Counted from the first letter of the stretch, positions 1 to 10,521 are shown. The stretch: DNA of 64,000 nt from Prorocentrum cordatum (GCA_963575745.1 CAUYUJ010014342.1:65274-129273); one strand, 5' to 3'. Notes: a model not told the origin generated them from the letters alone. A program made the numbers and translations.

Positions 1-600
1 CCGCCTTGTGCGCGCGCCGGGTGACCACGGGCGCTGGGCCGGTCCTTGCTGGGGCGGTCCTTGCTTGGGGCGCTGGGCAGGTGCTTGTGGGCGGTCCTTG
101 CTGGGGCGTGGCTGGGGCGAGAAAGAGGGAGACGATGAGGAGGAGGAGGAGAAGGAGGAGGAGCTCTGCATCTCCCTCACGGTGCTGGACAGGGTGACGG
201 CGCGGCGCGGTCGCGCGACAGACCGCGTCTTGCCGCTCGAGGAAGAGTAGGAGTAGAAGTAGGAGTAGGAGCAGGAACAGGAGTAGGAATAGGAGTAAGA
301 GTAGGAGTAGGAGTAGGGGTCAAGCTAGCCAGCTCGAGTGAGTCAAGCATGGCATGCCCAGTCCCACCCGCCCTCCCACAACATAAGAAGCAAAGCTGGC
401 ACAACTGGGGGCCGAAGTCACACCGGCCAGCCGGTTTGGTACAGCTGATGCGGCCGCGATGGCGGTTGCCGACGGGAACTGGCGAGCGCGTGTTGAATGC
501 CGCGCACGCATTGCCAGACGAGTCGAGAATGGCCCGGTACACCGCAGGAAGCCAGAGGTGGCCGGAGGAAGCCCGACGGTCTGACAGGACACCCCAAAGC
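1..600. other. no recognisable gene; GTAGGA-rich stretch
   Basis: GC-rich DNA. Positions 240-320 carry an imperfect (AGTAGG)n tract that recurs weakly near 1110-1160. Short open frames here have no recognisable motif and overlap each other on both strands, so I call no gene. Confidence 0.5.
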
Positions 601-719
601 ATTTTTGTGAAAAAGCATTGGGTTTTTGATGTTTTTATGTTGAAATGCTTGCAAACACACGGTGTTCGGTAGGATTCTGACATGAACGCGCGAGTGTGCT
701 CTTTGTGGTATTTTTTGCA
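601..719 (+). repeat. 119-bp direct repeat, copy 1
   Basis: Positions 601-719 match 863-981 over 119 bp with one visible difference near the 3' end (CGCGAG against CGCGCG). The unit is AT-richer than its surroundings. It begins ATTTTTGTGAAAAAGC and ends near TATTTTTTGCA. The copies are 143 bp apart and lie in the same orientation. They could be remnants of a short mobile element or a segmental tandem duplication; no terminal inverted repeat or coding motif is visible. Confidence 0.9.
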
Positions 720-862
720 CAGGATTCGCGGCCTGGGTGCATGACAGAGCATCGCGAGTGCACCGCGCGATGACGTGAAATCGCTGGATTTGACAGAATT
801 CTTAAGATTCCTATGGTTTTCCTATGATTTCAGCAAGAGAGCCCGGGCGGGAAATTTGTACA

Positions 863-981
863 ATTTTTGTGAAAAAGCATTGGGTTTTTGATGTTTTTAT
901 GTTGAAATGCTTGCAAACACACGGTGTTCGGTAGGATTCTGACATGAACGCGCGCGTGTGCTCTTTGTGGTATTTTTTGCA
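863..981 (+). repeat. 119-bp direct repeat, copy 2
   Basis: Second copy of the unit at 601-719, one visible mismatch. Weak similarity (GGATT) continues a few bases past the 3' end, but the 5' flanks differ, so the duplication boundary is sharper on the left. Confidence 0.9.
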
Positions 982-1161
982 ATGGATTATCGCCGTGGAC
1001 GACAGGACGTCCATGTCGAGAGGAAAAAATAAGAAAAATGTTGATTTTGTATTGTTTTTTACAGGTTAGGATGGGACCACCCGGATGCGCCCGCTATCTG
1101 CCGGCCTGAGGGGGGAGTAGGAGTATATTCTAATAAGGAATAAGGATAGGAGTGGGGGGAC

Positions 1162-1566
<405 letters not shown>

Positions 1567-1914
1567 GCACCAATCGAAACCAATGCCCTAGCCAGCCCAA
1601 CCAGCCAGCCCAACCAACCAGCCACCCAAACAACTCAACCGGCTCAACCAGCCCAACCAGCCACCCCGCAACCCCAGCCAACCCGCCACCCCGCCAACCC
1701 GCCCACCCCCGCCGCCTGCCCTCCGTCACCGTCGAGAGGGGGGGGGAAGTGTTTCTTACAAGCGAAAACCACAAAAATCACCCTCACGGGGTCCGGCGGG
1801 ACAGCGGGGGGAGGGGAAATCGCACCGTACTATGGGGGAGGGGGATTCGCGCCCGAGGTGCCCAAGGACGATTTTGGGCCTCAAGTGCGACACTGTCGTC
1901 ACTTTATGACCTTT

Positions 1915-2245
1915 CACCGCGCTCCCCTTCTCAACGGAAAGGCTCCCATCCGTGAAACTGTCGTCATTTTTCAGCTCCCGAGAGAGGCTTCTTAGAGGCC
2001 CCCAGAGGCTCCAGGAGGGCCCATGGCGGCCTCGGGAGTGCCTAGGAGATCTCCGGAGGGCCCCAGGAGGACCCACTCTGCACCGCGCCCCCCTTCTCAA
2101 CGGAAAGGCCCCCATGCGTGAAATTGTTTTCATCATTCCGCCCCCGCGAGAGAGTTCTTAGAGGGCCCACGGAGGCTCCAGGAGGGCCCATGGCGGCCCC
2201 GGGAGAGCCCACGAGATCTCAAGAGCCCCCCCGAGGACCCATTTT
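1915..2245. repeat. tandem duplication, about 166-bp unit
   Basis: Two head-to-tail diverged copies, starting at 1915 and 2081. Both begin CACCGCGC, pass through CCTTCTCAACGGAAAGGC and end in a purine-rich GAGGCTCCAGGAGGGCCCATG segment. The latter belongs to a GGGGCCTCCTGG-like sequence also seen near 36.8-37.4, 51.5, 52.7 and 53.9 kb. Confidence 0.8.
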
Positions 2246-2389
2246 GAATTACACTCAGGGGGCTCCAGAGGGCCCAGGAGGCTCCAAGAGGCCCCAAGAG
2301 GCCCCGAAGAGCCCAAACAGGCCACAGGACCCCCAGCACGCTCTAGGAGAGCCAAGGCGACACCAAGAGGCTCCAGGACGGGCGTCATT

Positions 2390-2680
2390 CCCTCTCCTCC
2401 TCCTGCTCGTCGTCGTCATCCTTCTCCTCATCCGTCCTGCTGCAAATCCTTCCTCCCCCTCTTCCTCCTCCTTCTCCTCCTCCTCCTCCTCCTCCGCCTC
2501 CTCCTCTTCCTCCTCCTCCGCCTCCTCCTCCTACCTCATCCGTAACCTCGATGGCTCCGATAGCGCCGTGCGTGAGATCCGCCTCCTCCCCATCCGTCCT
2601 CTTCCCTCCTCCCTCCCCCTTCCCTCCTCCATCCTCCCCCTTCCCCTCTCCTGGGAGCGTCACAAAGAGGCCCTCCGAGG
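2390..2680. repeat. TCC-rich low-complexity tract
   Basis: Imperfect (TCC)n/(CCT)n pyrimidine-rich run. Open frames over it translate to poly-Ser or poly-Gly and are not credible proteins. About 265 bp without a visible feature follow. Confidence 0.9.
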
Positions 2681-2945
2681 ATAATTTCACGAAAGCAAGG
2701 GCGCCGACACGATGAACCAACACCACGTCGGGGCTCTGGGCACGGAGTCGAAGGCGAAACCTCGAATAACTTAGTCTTCAATGTTCGGTGCATTTTTCTG
2801 ACCACCTGCGAGCCTTGTGGAAACTCCCGAGAGCCTCAGAGGTGGACGTCTGGCACAAGAACACGAAAGGCGGAGGAAACAACACGACGCTCCACGGAGT
2901 AAGCTGCACCCAATTGTTTTCTATCCCCGTGACGGGCGTTACAGG

Positions 2946-2982
<37 letters not shown>

Positions 2983-3020
2983 AAGTAGTAGTAGTAGTAG
3001 TGGTAGTAGTAGTAGTAGTG

Positions 3021-3055
<35 letters not shown>

Positions 3056-3080
3056 TGTAGTAGTCGTAGTAGTAGTAGTG

Positions 3081-3115
<35 letters not shown>

Positions 3116-3155
3116 CGTAGTAGTACTATAAGTAGTAGTGGTAGGAGTAGTAGTG

Positions 3156-3186
<31 letters not shown>

Positions 3187-3290
3187 CAGTAGTAGTATTA
3201 GTAGTAGTAGTAGTAGTCGTAGTCGTCGTCGTCGTAGTAGTAGTAATCGTAGTAGTAGTAGTAGTAGTAGTCGTAGTAGTAGTAGTAGTC

Positions 3291-3379
<89 letters not shown>

Positions 3380-3403
3380 TAGTCGTAGTACTAGTAGTAG
3401 TAC

Positions 3404-3451
<48 letters not shown>

Positions 3452-3464
3452 CCGTAGTAGTAGT

Positions 3465-3496
<32 letters not shown>

Positions 3497-3561
3497 TAGT
3501 TGCCGTAGTAGCAGAAGTAGTAGTAGCAGTAGCAGTAGAAGTAGTAGTGATAGTAGTCGTA
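2946..3561. repeat. (TAG/TCG)n microsatellite flanking the LTR element (left)
   Basis: TAG-dominated array with scattered TCG, TGG and TAA variants. It runs directly into the left LTR at 3562. The same repeat type resumes immediately after the right LTR at 16246, which shows that the element inserted into one pre-existing array. Confidence 0.95.
3558..3561. repeat. target-site duplication CGTA (left)
   Basis: The four bases CGTA abut the left LTR and are repeated at 16246-16249 directly after the right LTR. Because the host sequence is a TAG/TCG microsatellite, chance identity is possible, but the 4-bp size fits LTR elements. Confidence 0.65.
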
Positions 3562-3817
3562 TGAGGCTCACCTGGAGCCTCGGCCCCCCTGGGCCTCGAG
3601 AGCGGCCTCCTCGAGCCGCCCTCGGGCCCGCCGGGCCCTTGCGGGCCCTCGGACCCCGGGCGGGCCCCCCCGCGCCTCCCCCGCGCTTCTGAGGAGAGGG
3701 AGGAGGGGGGCCTTTCTCCTCTTGAGCCACGCGGCGGCGCGGGGCAAGCAGCCGCCGTCGCCGGGGCCGTCGTCGCCGGCCCGCACTCCGCCGCCTGTGC
3801 GCCCATGCCGCTCCTCA
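3562..3817 (-). repeat. 3' LTR of the retrotransposon
   Basis: 256 bp. On the plus strand it begins TGAGG and ends CCTCA, so it has a 5-bp inverted terminus with canonical TG/CA ends. By eye it is identical to 15988-16245 except for a C-run of five instead of seven near 3677-3682. It is the downstream LTR because the element reads on the minus strand. Confidence 0.93.
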
Positions 3818-3821
3818 CGTG

Positions 3822-3832
3822 CCCCTCTCCTC
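3822..3832 (-). promoter_or_regulatory. candidate polypurine tract
   Basis: On the minus strand the bases just before the 3' LTR read GAGGAGAGGGG followed by a 4-nt spacer. A purine run at this place is where plus-strand DNA synthesis of an LTR element is primed. Assigned from position and composition only. Confidence 0.55.
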
Positions 3833-4172
3833 GAGCAGGGCACCACTCCGCGGCACAGGCGCCCCGGCACGTCCTCCACGACGTGCCGCTCCACAAAAAA
3901 TGAAGTCGATGAATTCCTCGAAGTCGCCGAACTCGGCGCCATGCAGTCGCTCATAGCTCCCGGCGCTGCCGGGCGTCGACGGCGCAGCAAAATGCCGCGC
4001 TCCTGCCATCTCGGCGCCACGGCCGCTGGGCCTCTCGCCCAGATGGCCTCCAGCGCCCCGCGCCGCGGCCGCTGAGCCTCTCGCCCGGCGGGCCTCCAGC
4101 GCATCACGCCTCGGCGCCACGGCCGCTCGGCCTCGCGCCAGCCGGCCTCCGGCGCCTCGCGCCTCGGCGCCC

Positions 4173-6248
4173 TCACCGGGCCGGCGACGGAGGAACTACC
4201 TCGCCGATCCCGTCCTTGAAGGGCGCCGCCGCCTCGAACAGCTGCTCGAACCACTCCTTCTGCTCGAGCACCGTCTCCTCGGATAGCTCCTGCAGGCTGG
4301 CCCCGCGTTCCACGTTGCCCAGGCTGGCAGTCGTGAAGTTGCAGCTGCCCAGCACGATCTCGCGCTCTGTCATCATCACCTTGGCGTGCAGCCGCGAGCC
4401 CTTGTGAGCGCGCACCTCGCACCCGCAGGCTCGGAGCCGCTGCAGGCGCGGCCCCTGGTTGTTGGTCAAGGCCTTGTCACGGCCGCTGAACACCAGACGG
4501 GCTGTGAGGCCTCGAGCTCGAGCCGCCTCCAGGTAGTTCACCACGCCCGGCTGGTCGAAGGTGAAGCACGCCACATACACATAGCTCTCGGCCTCACCGC
4601 AAGCCCGCGCCCAAGCCGCCAGCGTCTCCGACGCCGAGAGAAACTCGGTCACGGCTCCGCGCCTGGAGGTCGCCCCCAGCTGCGCCTTCAGCTGCTGGAC
4701 CTCCTCGCGCAGGCGCACGACCTCGGCCTCCGAGTCGCGGAGCTCCCGCACGGCCCCCGCGAGGCCAAGGGAGTCGCTCGGCGCCAGGGCCGCGCGTCGC
4801 TGAGGCCCAGCGGCAGCTCCCTCCTTGCGGCCAGCCGCGAGCGCCAGCTCCACCAGCTCGCTGAAGTTGCCGTCCACCGCGCAGCACCAGGCCGCCCCGA
4901 TGTGCTTGCAGGGGCTGCCGGCGCCGCCGACGAAGTCCGCACAGGTGCACGATGCGGGGAGCAACGCCGCGGCCAAGCGTCCAGCGCGAAGCCGCACATC
5001 GTACCGCACGCCGCGGCTGCCGGCCACCTCAACCTCGAACTCGCACAGGTCGCCCGCGTCCTTCACTGCTGAGCTGCGCGCAGCCTCCACCAGCTTTGCG
5101 GACACCACCGCACCGCAAGCGGCCAGGTCGCGCGCGCGCGCGGCGCGCTGGCGGTCCGAGTGCTCCAGGTCCCGCAGCGCCACCGCCGCGCTCCGCTGGA
5201 TCTGGAGGACCTCCGCTCGGGGGCGTGCCGCCGCTCCGAGCAGGGGCGTCTCGAACTCCGCCTCGCGCCACAGCGCCACCACAGGGCTGGCGGCGCCATC
5301 TGCTGATGAGAGGGCCCCGCCCGGGCTCCTCCCAGCGGCTGCCGCCCTGGCCATCGGCTCGCGGCCGAAGGCGGGCCCGTCGCCGGCCTCGCAGGCTCGC
5401 GCGCTGGACGTGGGTCCGCGCTGAGCTGCCTCGCCGGCGGTGGCGGCCCGCTCCAGCGCCGCCCGCTGCGAACGGCAAGCCACCCACGAGCGCAGGCAGT
5501 AGAGAGCGTAGCAGCACTGCACGACGACCAGGACGCGCACCACCAGGACCGCACCCTCGCACACCTCGTGGATGAGGCCGCTGAGGTTCCAGGAGACGCT
5601 CTGGACCAGGTCGCCGGCCGCCTCGAAAATGTCCTGCGTCAGCTGCACGCCCGCGCGCAGCCATTCATCCATCAAGGATGCCGTGCGCACCGCGGCAGCC
5701 ACCACCAGCATGCGGAGGCCGTTCGCCAAGGCAACCCCGCCGCCGTCCATGGCCGCCGCTCCCGTGGCCGACTGCGCCACGCACAGCCCCACGAGCACGC
5801 CCTTGGCGTGGTCGTAGCTCTGGCTGGCCTTGCGAGTCCCCGCGAACCCGGCTGCTGCCAGCGAGTCGCCCAGCGGGCGAGAGGCAGCCGGGGGGGGGGA
5901 TGCCGCTGCCAGCATCTCCTCGTGCTCTCGGTCGGTGTAGGCGCGACCGTTCAGCCACTGCCCCGTCCTGACCCAGAAGTCGTCGATGTAATTCTTCCAG
6001 ACCGATCCGTAGCGTCCGCGGCCGGTCCCAGTGAACAGCTCGTCGGTGCAGAACTGGAAGTCGAAGGGCCCCGTCGCTGGCCCCAGCTGCAGCACCTCTG
6101 GGAGGTACCCTGCCCCCGGGGTTTCAACAGTCCCCCCAGGAACCCCTTCGCGGTTCTCAGTGTTACCAGAGGTTGATGCCCGAGGCCGTCCATCTGCCAG
6201 GATGAGGCGCCAGAGCCACACGCCGCCCCCCCCCGTGACGTCTCGCAA
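4173..6248 (-). CDS. RT palm - membrane segment - SWIM zinc finger - PLD-like domain (3' ORF of LTR element)
   Basis: The first Met-open frame is 691 residues, but homology begins at its very start, so the true protein extends upstream across a frame break. Residues 1-100 look like an RT palm: D3 in 'DVTGG' (motif A), 'LQLGPATGPFDFQ' (motif B-like) and Y87-I-D-D90 (motif C). Around 225-260 is a hydrophobic stretch (VLVVRVLVVVQCCYALYCL) that could span a membrane. Residues 434-449 form a SWIM zinc finger (C434-x-C436, C447-x-H449). A possible coiled coil precedes a PLD-type phosphodiesterase domain: 'YVACFTFDQPG', then H621-x-K623-x4-E and GSCN. The family usually has Asp where this has Glu. 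A single HKD is typical of dimeric PLD nucleases. SWIM and PLD in a retroelement are unusual; their role here is unknown. Confidence 0.75.
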   Translation of the reverse strand: MRDVTGGGGVWLWRLILADGRPRASTSGNTENREGVPGGTVETPGAGYLPEVLQLGPATGPFDFQFCTDELFTGTGRGRYGSVWKNYIDDFWVRTGQWLNGRAYTDREHEEMLAAASPPPAASRPLGDSLAAAGFAGTRKASQSYDHAKGVLVGLCVAQSATGAAAMDGGGVALANGLRMLVVAAAVRTASLMDEWLRAGVQLTQDIFEAAGDLVQSVSWNLSGLIHEVCEGAVLVVRVLVVVQCCYALYCLRSWVACRSQRAALERAATAGEAAQRGPTSSARACEAGDGPAFGREPMARAAAAGRSPGGALSSADGAASPVVALWREAEFETPLLGAAARPRAEVLQIQRSAAVALRDLEHSDRQRAARARDLAACGAVVSAKLVEAARSSAVKDAGDLCEFEVEVAGSRGVRYDVRLRAGRLAAALLPASCTCADFVGGAGSPCKHIGAAWCCAVDGNFSELVELALAAGRKEGAAAGPQRRAALAPSDSLGLAGAVRELRDSEAEVVRLREEVQQLKAQLGATSRRGAVTEFLSASETLAAWARACGEAESYVYVACFTFDQPGVVNYLEAARARGLTARLVFSGRDKALTNNQGPRLQRLRACGCEVRAHKGSRLHAKVMMTEREIVLGSCNFTTASLGNVERGASLQELSEETVLEQKEWFEQLFEAAAPFKDGIGEVVPPSPAR

Positions 6249-6289
6249 CCCGGCGATGTAGTAACACGAACATCACCTATTCCTGCGTT

Positions 6290-6400
6290 GACCATGCGGT
6301 TAAGTCCACGCGGTCGACGCCTTCCGCCGCTCGCGTTGGCTCCTTGGTCGGAAAGGCCCAGCTGCCCCAAGGGCGAGTAGGGCCCCCTGAGTACAGCCTT
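6290..6400 (-). pseudogene. RT fingers segment, frameshifted
   Basis: In a different minus-strand frame from its neighbours, this stretch reads '..YSPLGQLG..ANASGGRRRPR..LNRM', which resembles RT finger motifs ('SPWGS', a basic patch, 'YR.LN'). It lies between the poly-C tract and the palm at 6248, where the fingers would be expected. At least one frameshift and stops at about 6264 and 6299 separate it from both sides. Confidence 0.5.
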
Positions 6401-6460
6401 GTTCACTACCCCCGCGGGGGGGGTGGGTGGTGGGGGGGGTGGGGTGGGGGGGTGGGGGGT

Positions 6461-6492
<32 letters not shown>

Positions 6493-6508
6493 GGGGGGGG
6501 TGGGGAGT

Positions 6509-6552
<44 letters not shown>

Positions 6553-8888
6553 GAGCTCCCCTCGCGGACGATGGTAGCCTCGGGGCCCTCAGGCGGATCG
6601 CGGCCACGCACAGGCAAGCCGGTCGTCACCACGTCGTGCTTGAAGCCGCGCATGACCGTTCGCGCGGTGCCCTTCACCCAGAACGCCTCGGCCTTCAGGC
6701 TGATCATCTCCTTCAGCGCCTCCAGCTCCTGGCTGCCCAGGTGCTTGTAGCCCGCGCACTCGCCGACGAGCCCGACCGCCTCCAGAACCTTGGCCTTGTA
6801 CTCCGCAGAGCGCCTCGGCGAAACCTTCACCTCGGCAAACCTGAAGCACTTGCCGGGCATCCGCACCTGGTCCCAGTCACCCTTCTTGGCCAGCTCGGCC
6901 CACTTCTTCTTCGCCGCCGCCGCCGCCGGCTCCCGCCGTGCCTTCTTTTCCGCCATCTCGGCGTCGCTCAGCTTGTCCACCGACCTCGTCACCCCAGCAG
7001 CCGGAGCGGCCGCGCGTCCCGGCTCGCAGGGCATGCGGGGCCCCTCCAGCGCCCGCGCGGCCCCGATCATGGAGCTCCCGGCGACGCTGCCCAGCTCCGC
7101 GGAGGCGACCTCGACGCCTTCGAGGCCGCGCCCTAGCGGCCGCAGCGCTCCACGGCGGCGCTGGACGTCCAGCAAGTCCAGCGGGAAGTTGCCCACGATG
7201 ACGTACGGCTTCTGCATGGCCAGGGGCTCCTCATCCGGGCTCCTGCAGTGGAACATGCAGCCGTCGGGGAGCACGTAACGCCAGCGCCCGCGCGGCGCCT
7301 CGGCTGACCCGAACCGTTGCTGCCACTCCACGCTCGCCACCAGCGCGTGCGCTCGCGGGCCCTCGAAGGAGGCCAGGCAGCCCGCGCCGTCGAAGTGCTC
7401 GAGGCCGTCCATGGTGAAGGAGGCTAGCGCGTGCGCGTTGGCGTCGGGCTGGTGGCCCCCGAGGCTGCTCCACTTAGCACAAGGGAGCGCCCAGTGGGCT
7501 CCTGCCGGCCTCAGCACCTCGAAGAGCAGGTAGCGCAGCCGGGCACGGTCCTTAGCCCTGCTGAGGTCCCAGTACTGCCCGTACGTCCTGCGCTTGAGGT
7601 CGATGCCGGCCACCACGCTGCACACCGCGTTGGCCGCGCCTAAGCTCCGGACCGCCTGCGAGAGCCTCCCGACCCCGTCGAAGATCTCCACGAAGAGGGG
7701 AGCGCCGTGCGCCCACGCCTGGACCTCGCCGATCTTCAGGTCGAGCTCCTCGAGCGGGCGGCAAGCTGCGACGAGCGCGATGACGCGGCTCGAGGGGAGG
7801 TCGGAGAGCCGTGGCGCGGCCGGCGTTACTGCCGCCGCCGCCAAGGCGCCGTGACGCACGGTCCCCTCGTCCAGCCGCCAGCCGGCCCGCGCCAGCCTGC
7901 TCGCTGCCGAGTGGTTCAGCACGCCCTTGTTGAGCTCCACGACACCCAGCACCCGCTTCGCCTCCAGTGTCTCGACTCTCTGCCGCTGGAAGTCCGCGCC
8001 CTCCTGGCGGTCGCACGCCGCTGTCCAGACCACCTGCAGCCGTCCGTCGACCGCCGCCTGGTACACGTGCACCGTCACGCTGCTCAGGTCCTCGGCCAGG
8101 CTCAGCACCTTGCCCACCCTGCAGCGCTTCGCCTCCTCGCCCTGGTAGGCGACAAGCCGCCCGACCTTCACCTCTCGCATCCGCGCCTTCACGCGCGGCG
8201 CCAGCGCCTCGGCGGCCTCGCCGCCTCCAGGGGCCAGCCGCGCTGCCAGAAGCTGTCCGGCAGAGGCCCTGCCACGGCCGTCGTCCTCCTCCAACTTCAC
8301 GATGCGCTCCGTGTCGTCAACCAAGCCCGGGACGCCGACCAAGAAATCCCCGTGGACGTCCTTGAGCACCTGCTGGGTCTCGGGGTCCCGCAACGTGGCC
8401 ACGTTGCCCTTCGTGGAGAGGACCTCGAAGGGGCCACGCAGAGGCCGGCGGCCTGGAGCGTGCCCGGCCACGGCCTTGGAGAGCTTCGGGTCCTTGAACA
8501 AAACCATGTCCCCGACCTCCGGGCGTCTCGACGATCTCGCGCGATTGGCCAGCTCCGCCCTGCGTCGGCCGGCTCGAGCCCGATGCTGAAGATACACCTC
8601 CCGCAAACGCCTGAACTGCTCGAACTGCGCTGCCGCGACGTCGGAGACCGCCTCACGAACGGCGGGCTCCAGCGGCAGCAGCTCCCTCTCCAGCGGCGAA
8701 GCCAGCGACCAACCCATGCAGAGGTCCCTCGGCGACAGCGCCGACTTGCCGGGCGAGTTCCACAACGCGAACTCGACGATCGGCAGCAGCTCGGCCCACT
8801 GGCCGGGGGCACTTAAAAACGTCGTGCAGGAAAATGCCGATCTCCCTCGCGCACTCGATGTGGGACCGCTCCGCGTCCGCCTGCTCAC
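6300..8888 (-). CDS. integrase C-terminal part - linker - methyltransferase-like domain (pol continuation)
   Basis: The real entry is about 8815, where this frame takes over from the upstream integrase frame. It begins with the end of the integrase core region ('LLPIVEFALWNSP') and a C-terminal domain around 'RPEVGDMVLFKDP..PLRGPFEVL..NVATLRD', the usual DNA-binding fold of gypsy integrases. A domain near residues 395-470 reads 'FVEIFDGVGRLSQA', 'GIDL' and 'ALPCAKWSS'. This is reminiscent of the SAM-binding loop and PC motif of cytosine-C5 methyltransferases, but is too degenerate to claim activity. The tail to about residue 750 ends 'RTVMRGFKHDVVTTGLPVRG', then runs into the poly-C tract. 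It is in the same frame as the 4173-6248 ORF. Confidence 0.7.
6413..6551. repeat. near-pure poly-G (plus) / poly-C tract inside the element
   Basis: About 140 bases of G with occasional T. On the minus strand it translates as Pro with some His. It interrupts the coding region between the methyltransferase-like domain and the RT fingers. Such runs are error-prone in sequencing and assembly, so its length and the frame across it are unreliable. Confidence 0.9.
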
Positions 8889-10521
8889 AGGGCCTCCACG
8901 ACGTGCCGAAGCGGCCCGCGAAGTTGAGGAGCGCCCAGAGCTCTTCCATGAGAGCGTTGCAGAACTCCTTGCCCCGATCCGAGCTCACAAGCATCGGCCA
9001 GGTCTTGGCCCGAGTCGCGCATCGAAAGAAGGCACGCCGGACCTCGGAGTGCTGCAGGTGCTTGAGCGGCTCGAGCAGGGGCGCTCCCGTCGTCACGCAG
9101 ATGTAGGTCAGCACGTACGCGTACCCGTCGACGTCGGGGGGGGCGATGCGGCCCTCCACGTCGATGACCACATGATGAAAAGGAAGCCGGTGCCGTGCCA
9201 CGATGAAGCTGGCCTGCACCTTCGTAGTTTGCTTCCTGAATCGGAGGCAGGCCCAGCAGCTAGCACACCACTTCTCGATGTCCGCCGCGAGCCCCGGCCA
9301 AACCACCAGCCGCCGGGCGCACTCACGAGTGGCGACCACCGTCTTGTGGCCCCCCGACGGGCCAGCGTGAACGTGGAGGAAGATGAAACGCCTCCACGAT
9401 ATACCCGAGCCCGGTCCGCCAGACGCAGGGAGAACTAGCAGCCAGCGCTGCTCCCCTGGGCCCACCGTCACGAACTGCTCGAGCGCGAAGTCCTCCCCGA
9501 GGCGCTGCGCCTCGGGGGTGTCGCCGGCGCCAGGCTCGGCGCGGAGCTGCATGCAGGTGGCCCCGCACTCCTCGTCCTTCCACTGGTCCCCGATGATGTG
9601 GGCACGGAGCGACTTGGACAGCTCGAACGGCTCGCTCCCCGCCTCAGGCTCACAGCCCCGCACCTTCGCGGCGTACTCCTCCCTGATGGCGATGTCGGCG
9701 TCCTCCAGCTTGCGCCCGTCCGCCACCTCCGCGTCGAAGGCTGCAGTGCCGCGCTCCGGGGCACATGCCACGCGCCCGACGGAGCACACCTGCTCAGACG
9801 TCGGCGCCCGCATGCCGGTGATCGCCCCGAGGACGTCCGGCACCTCGAAGGCCTCCCGCTCGCCGCGCGCGAAGTCGGAGTCCGCGAACTCGACGAAGGC
9901 TCCTGATGCCCGCCCGCCGAAGCGATCGCGGAGGGCCCGGTACCACGATAACCCCAGGGCTTCCGCGAAGACCTCGGAGTAGGCGGAGGAGTAGGAGGAC
10001 ACCTTGACGACCGCACCGTTGCAGATGGCCGACCCCCTGCAGTGCCGATGCACGTGAGTAGCGCCCAGCGCGGGGAGGCGCGCACCGCCCTCCCACAGCA
10101 GCCCGGCGCAGGCGAAGAGCTGGACCAGCTCGGCGCCCTTCGGCAAGCCCGCCTGCAGCAGCTCCACGTCGATCTCCGTGACGACGACGATGGTGTGGGG
10201 GTATGGGGGGGTATGGGAGGTTGACTTAAGAGTAAGAGTGTAAGGGGGGGGAATGACACGTAAGGTGAAACGAGAGTATAGAAACAGTTTGAACCGGCGG
10301 ACGGAGCTCCAGCCCCAGACTCCACGCACGGCTTGGGCGCCTGCGCCACCTCCTAACGCCCGCCCGGCCCCTTGCGGCACGACAAAAAAAAGCAGCAACG
10401 ACAAATCAGAAGACATACCAATCGGAAAAACCCCGCGCGGCCTCCAAGGCCACGACGCCCGCAGCCGGCGCTCGGCGGACCCGGATGCAGTTGCACGTGA
10501 AATCCGCCCGGCCGCCGCCAA
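8653..10521 (-). CDS. integrase, zinc-binding and catalytic core (pol)
   Basis: Retroviral-type integrase that would insert the element cDNA into chromosomal DNA. Residues about 380-425 carry the HHCC zinc domain (H-x-H..H, then 'CASCWAC'). The catalytic triad is visible: D near residue 452 ('VVIDVEG'), D near 511 ('VSSDRGKEF') and E 36 residues later ('DAERSH'), giving exact DD35E spacing. The first ~130 residues are low-confidence and include a C-rich stretch (plus 10195-10255); no start could be fixed. The frame continues to 8653 only as junk: at about 8815 (run GTTTTTAAGTGCC on the minus strand) the reading moves by +1 into the next ORF, as if one T were extra. Confidence 0.85.
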   Translation of the reverse strand: MAAAGRISRATASGSAERRLRASWPWRPRGVFPIGMSSDLSLLLFFVVPQGAGRALGGGAGAQAVRGVWGWSSVRRFKLFLYSRFTLRVIPPPYTLTLKSTSHTPPYPHTIVVVTEIDVELLQAGLPKGAELVQLFACAGLLWEGGARLPALGATHVHRHCRGSAICNGAVVKVSSYSSAYSEVFAEALGLSWYRALRDRFGGRASGAFVEFADSDFARGEREAFEVPDVLGAITGMRAPTSEQVCSVGRVACAPERGTAAFDAEVADGRKLEDADIAIREEYAAKVRGCEPEAGSEPFELSKSLRAHIIGDQWKDEECGATCMQLRAEPGAGDTPEAQRLGEDFALEQFVTVGPGEQRWLLVLPASGGPGSGISWRRFIFLHVHAGPSGGHKTVVATRECARRLVVWPGLAADIEKWCASCWACLRFRKQTTKVQASFIVARHRLPFHHVVIDVEGRIAPPDVDGYAYVLTYICVTTGAPLLEPLKHLQHSEVRRAFFRCATRAKTWPMLVSSDRGKEFCNALMEELWALLNFAGRFGTSWRPCEQADAERSHIECAREIGIFLHDVFKCPRPVGRAAADRRVRVVELARQVGAVAEGPLHGLVAGFAAGEGAAAAGARRS

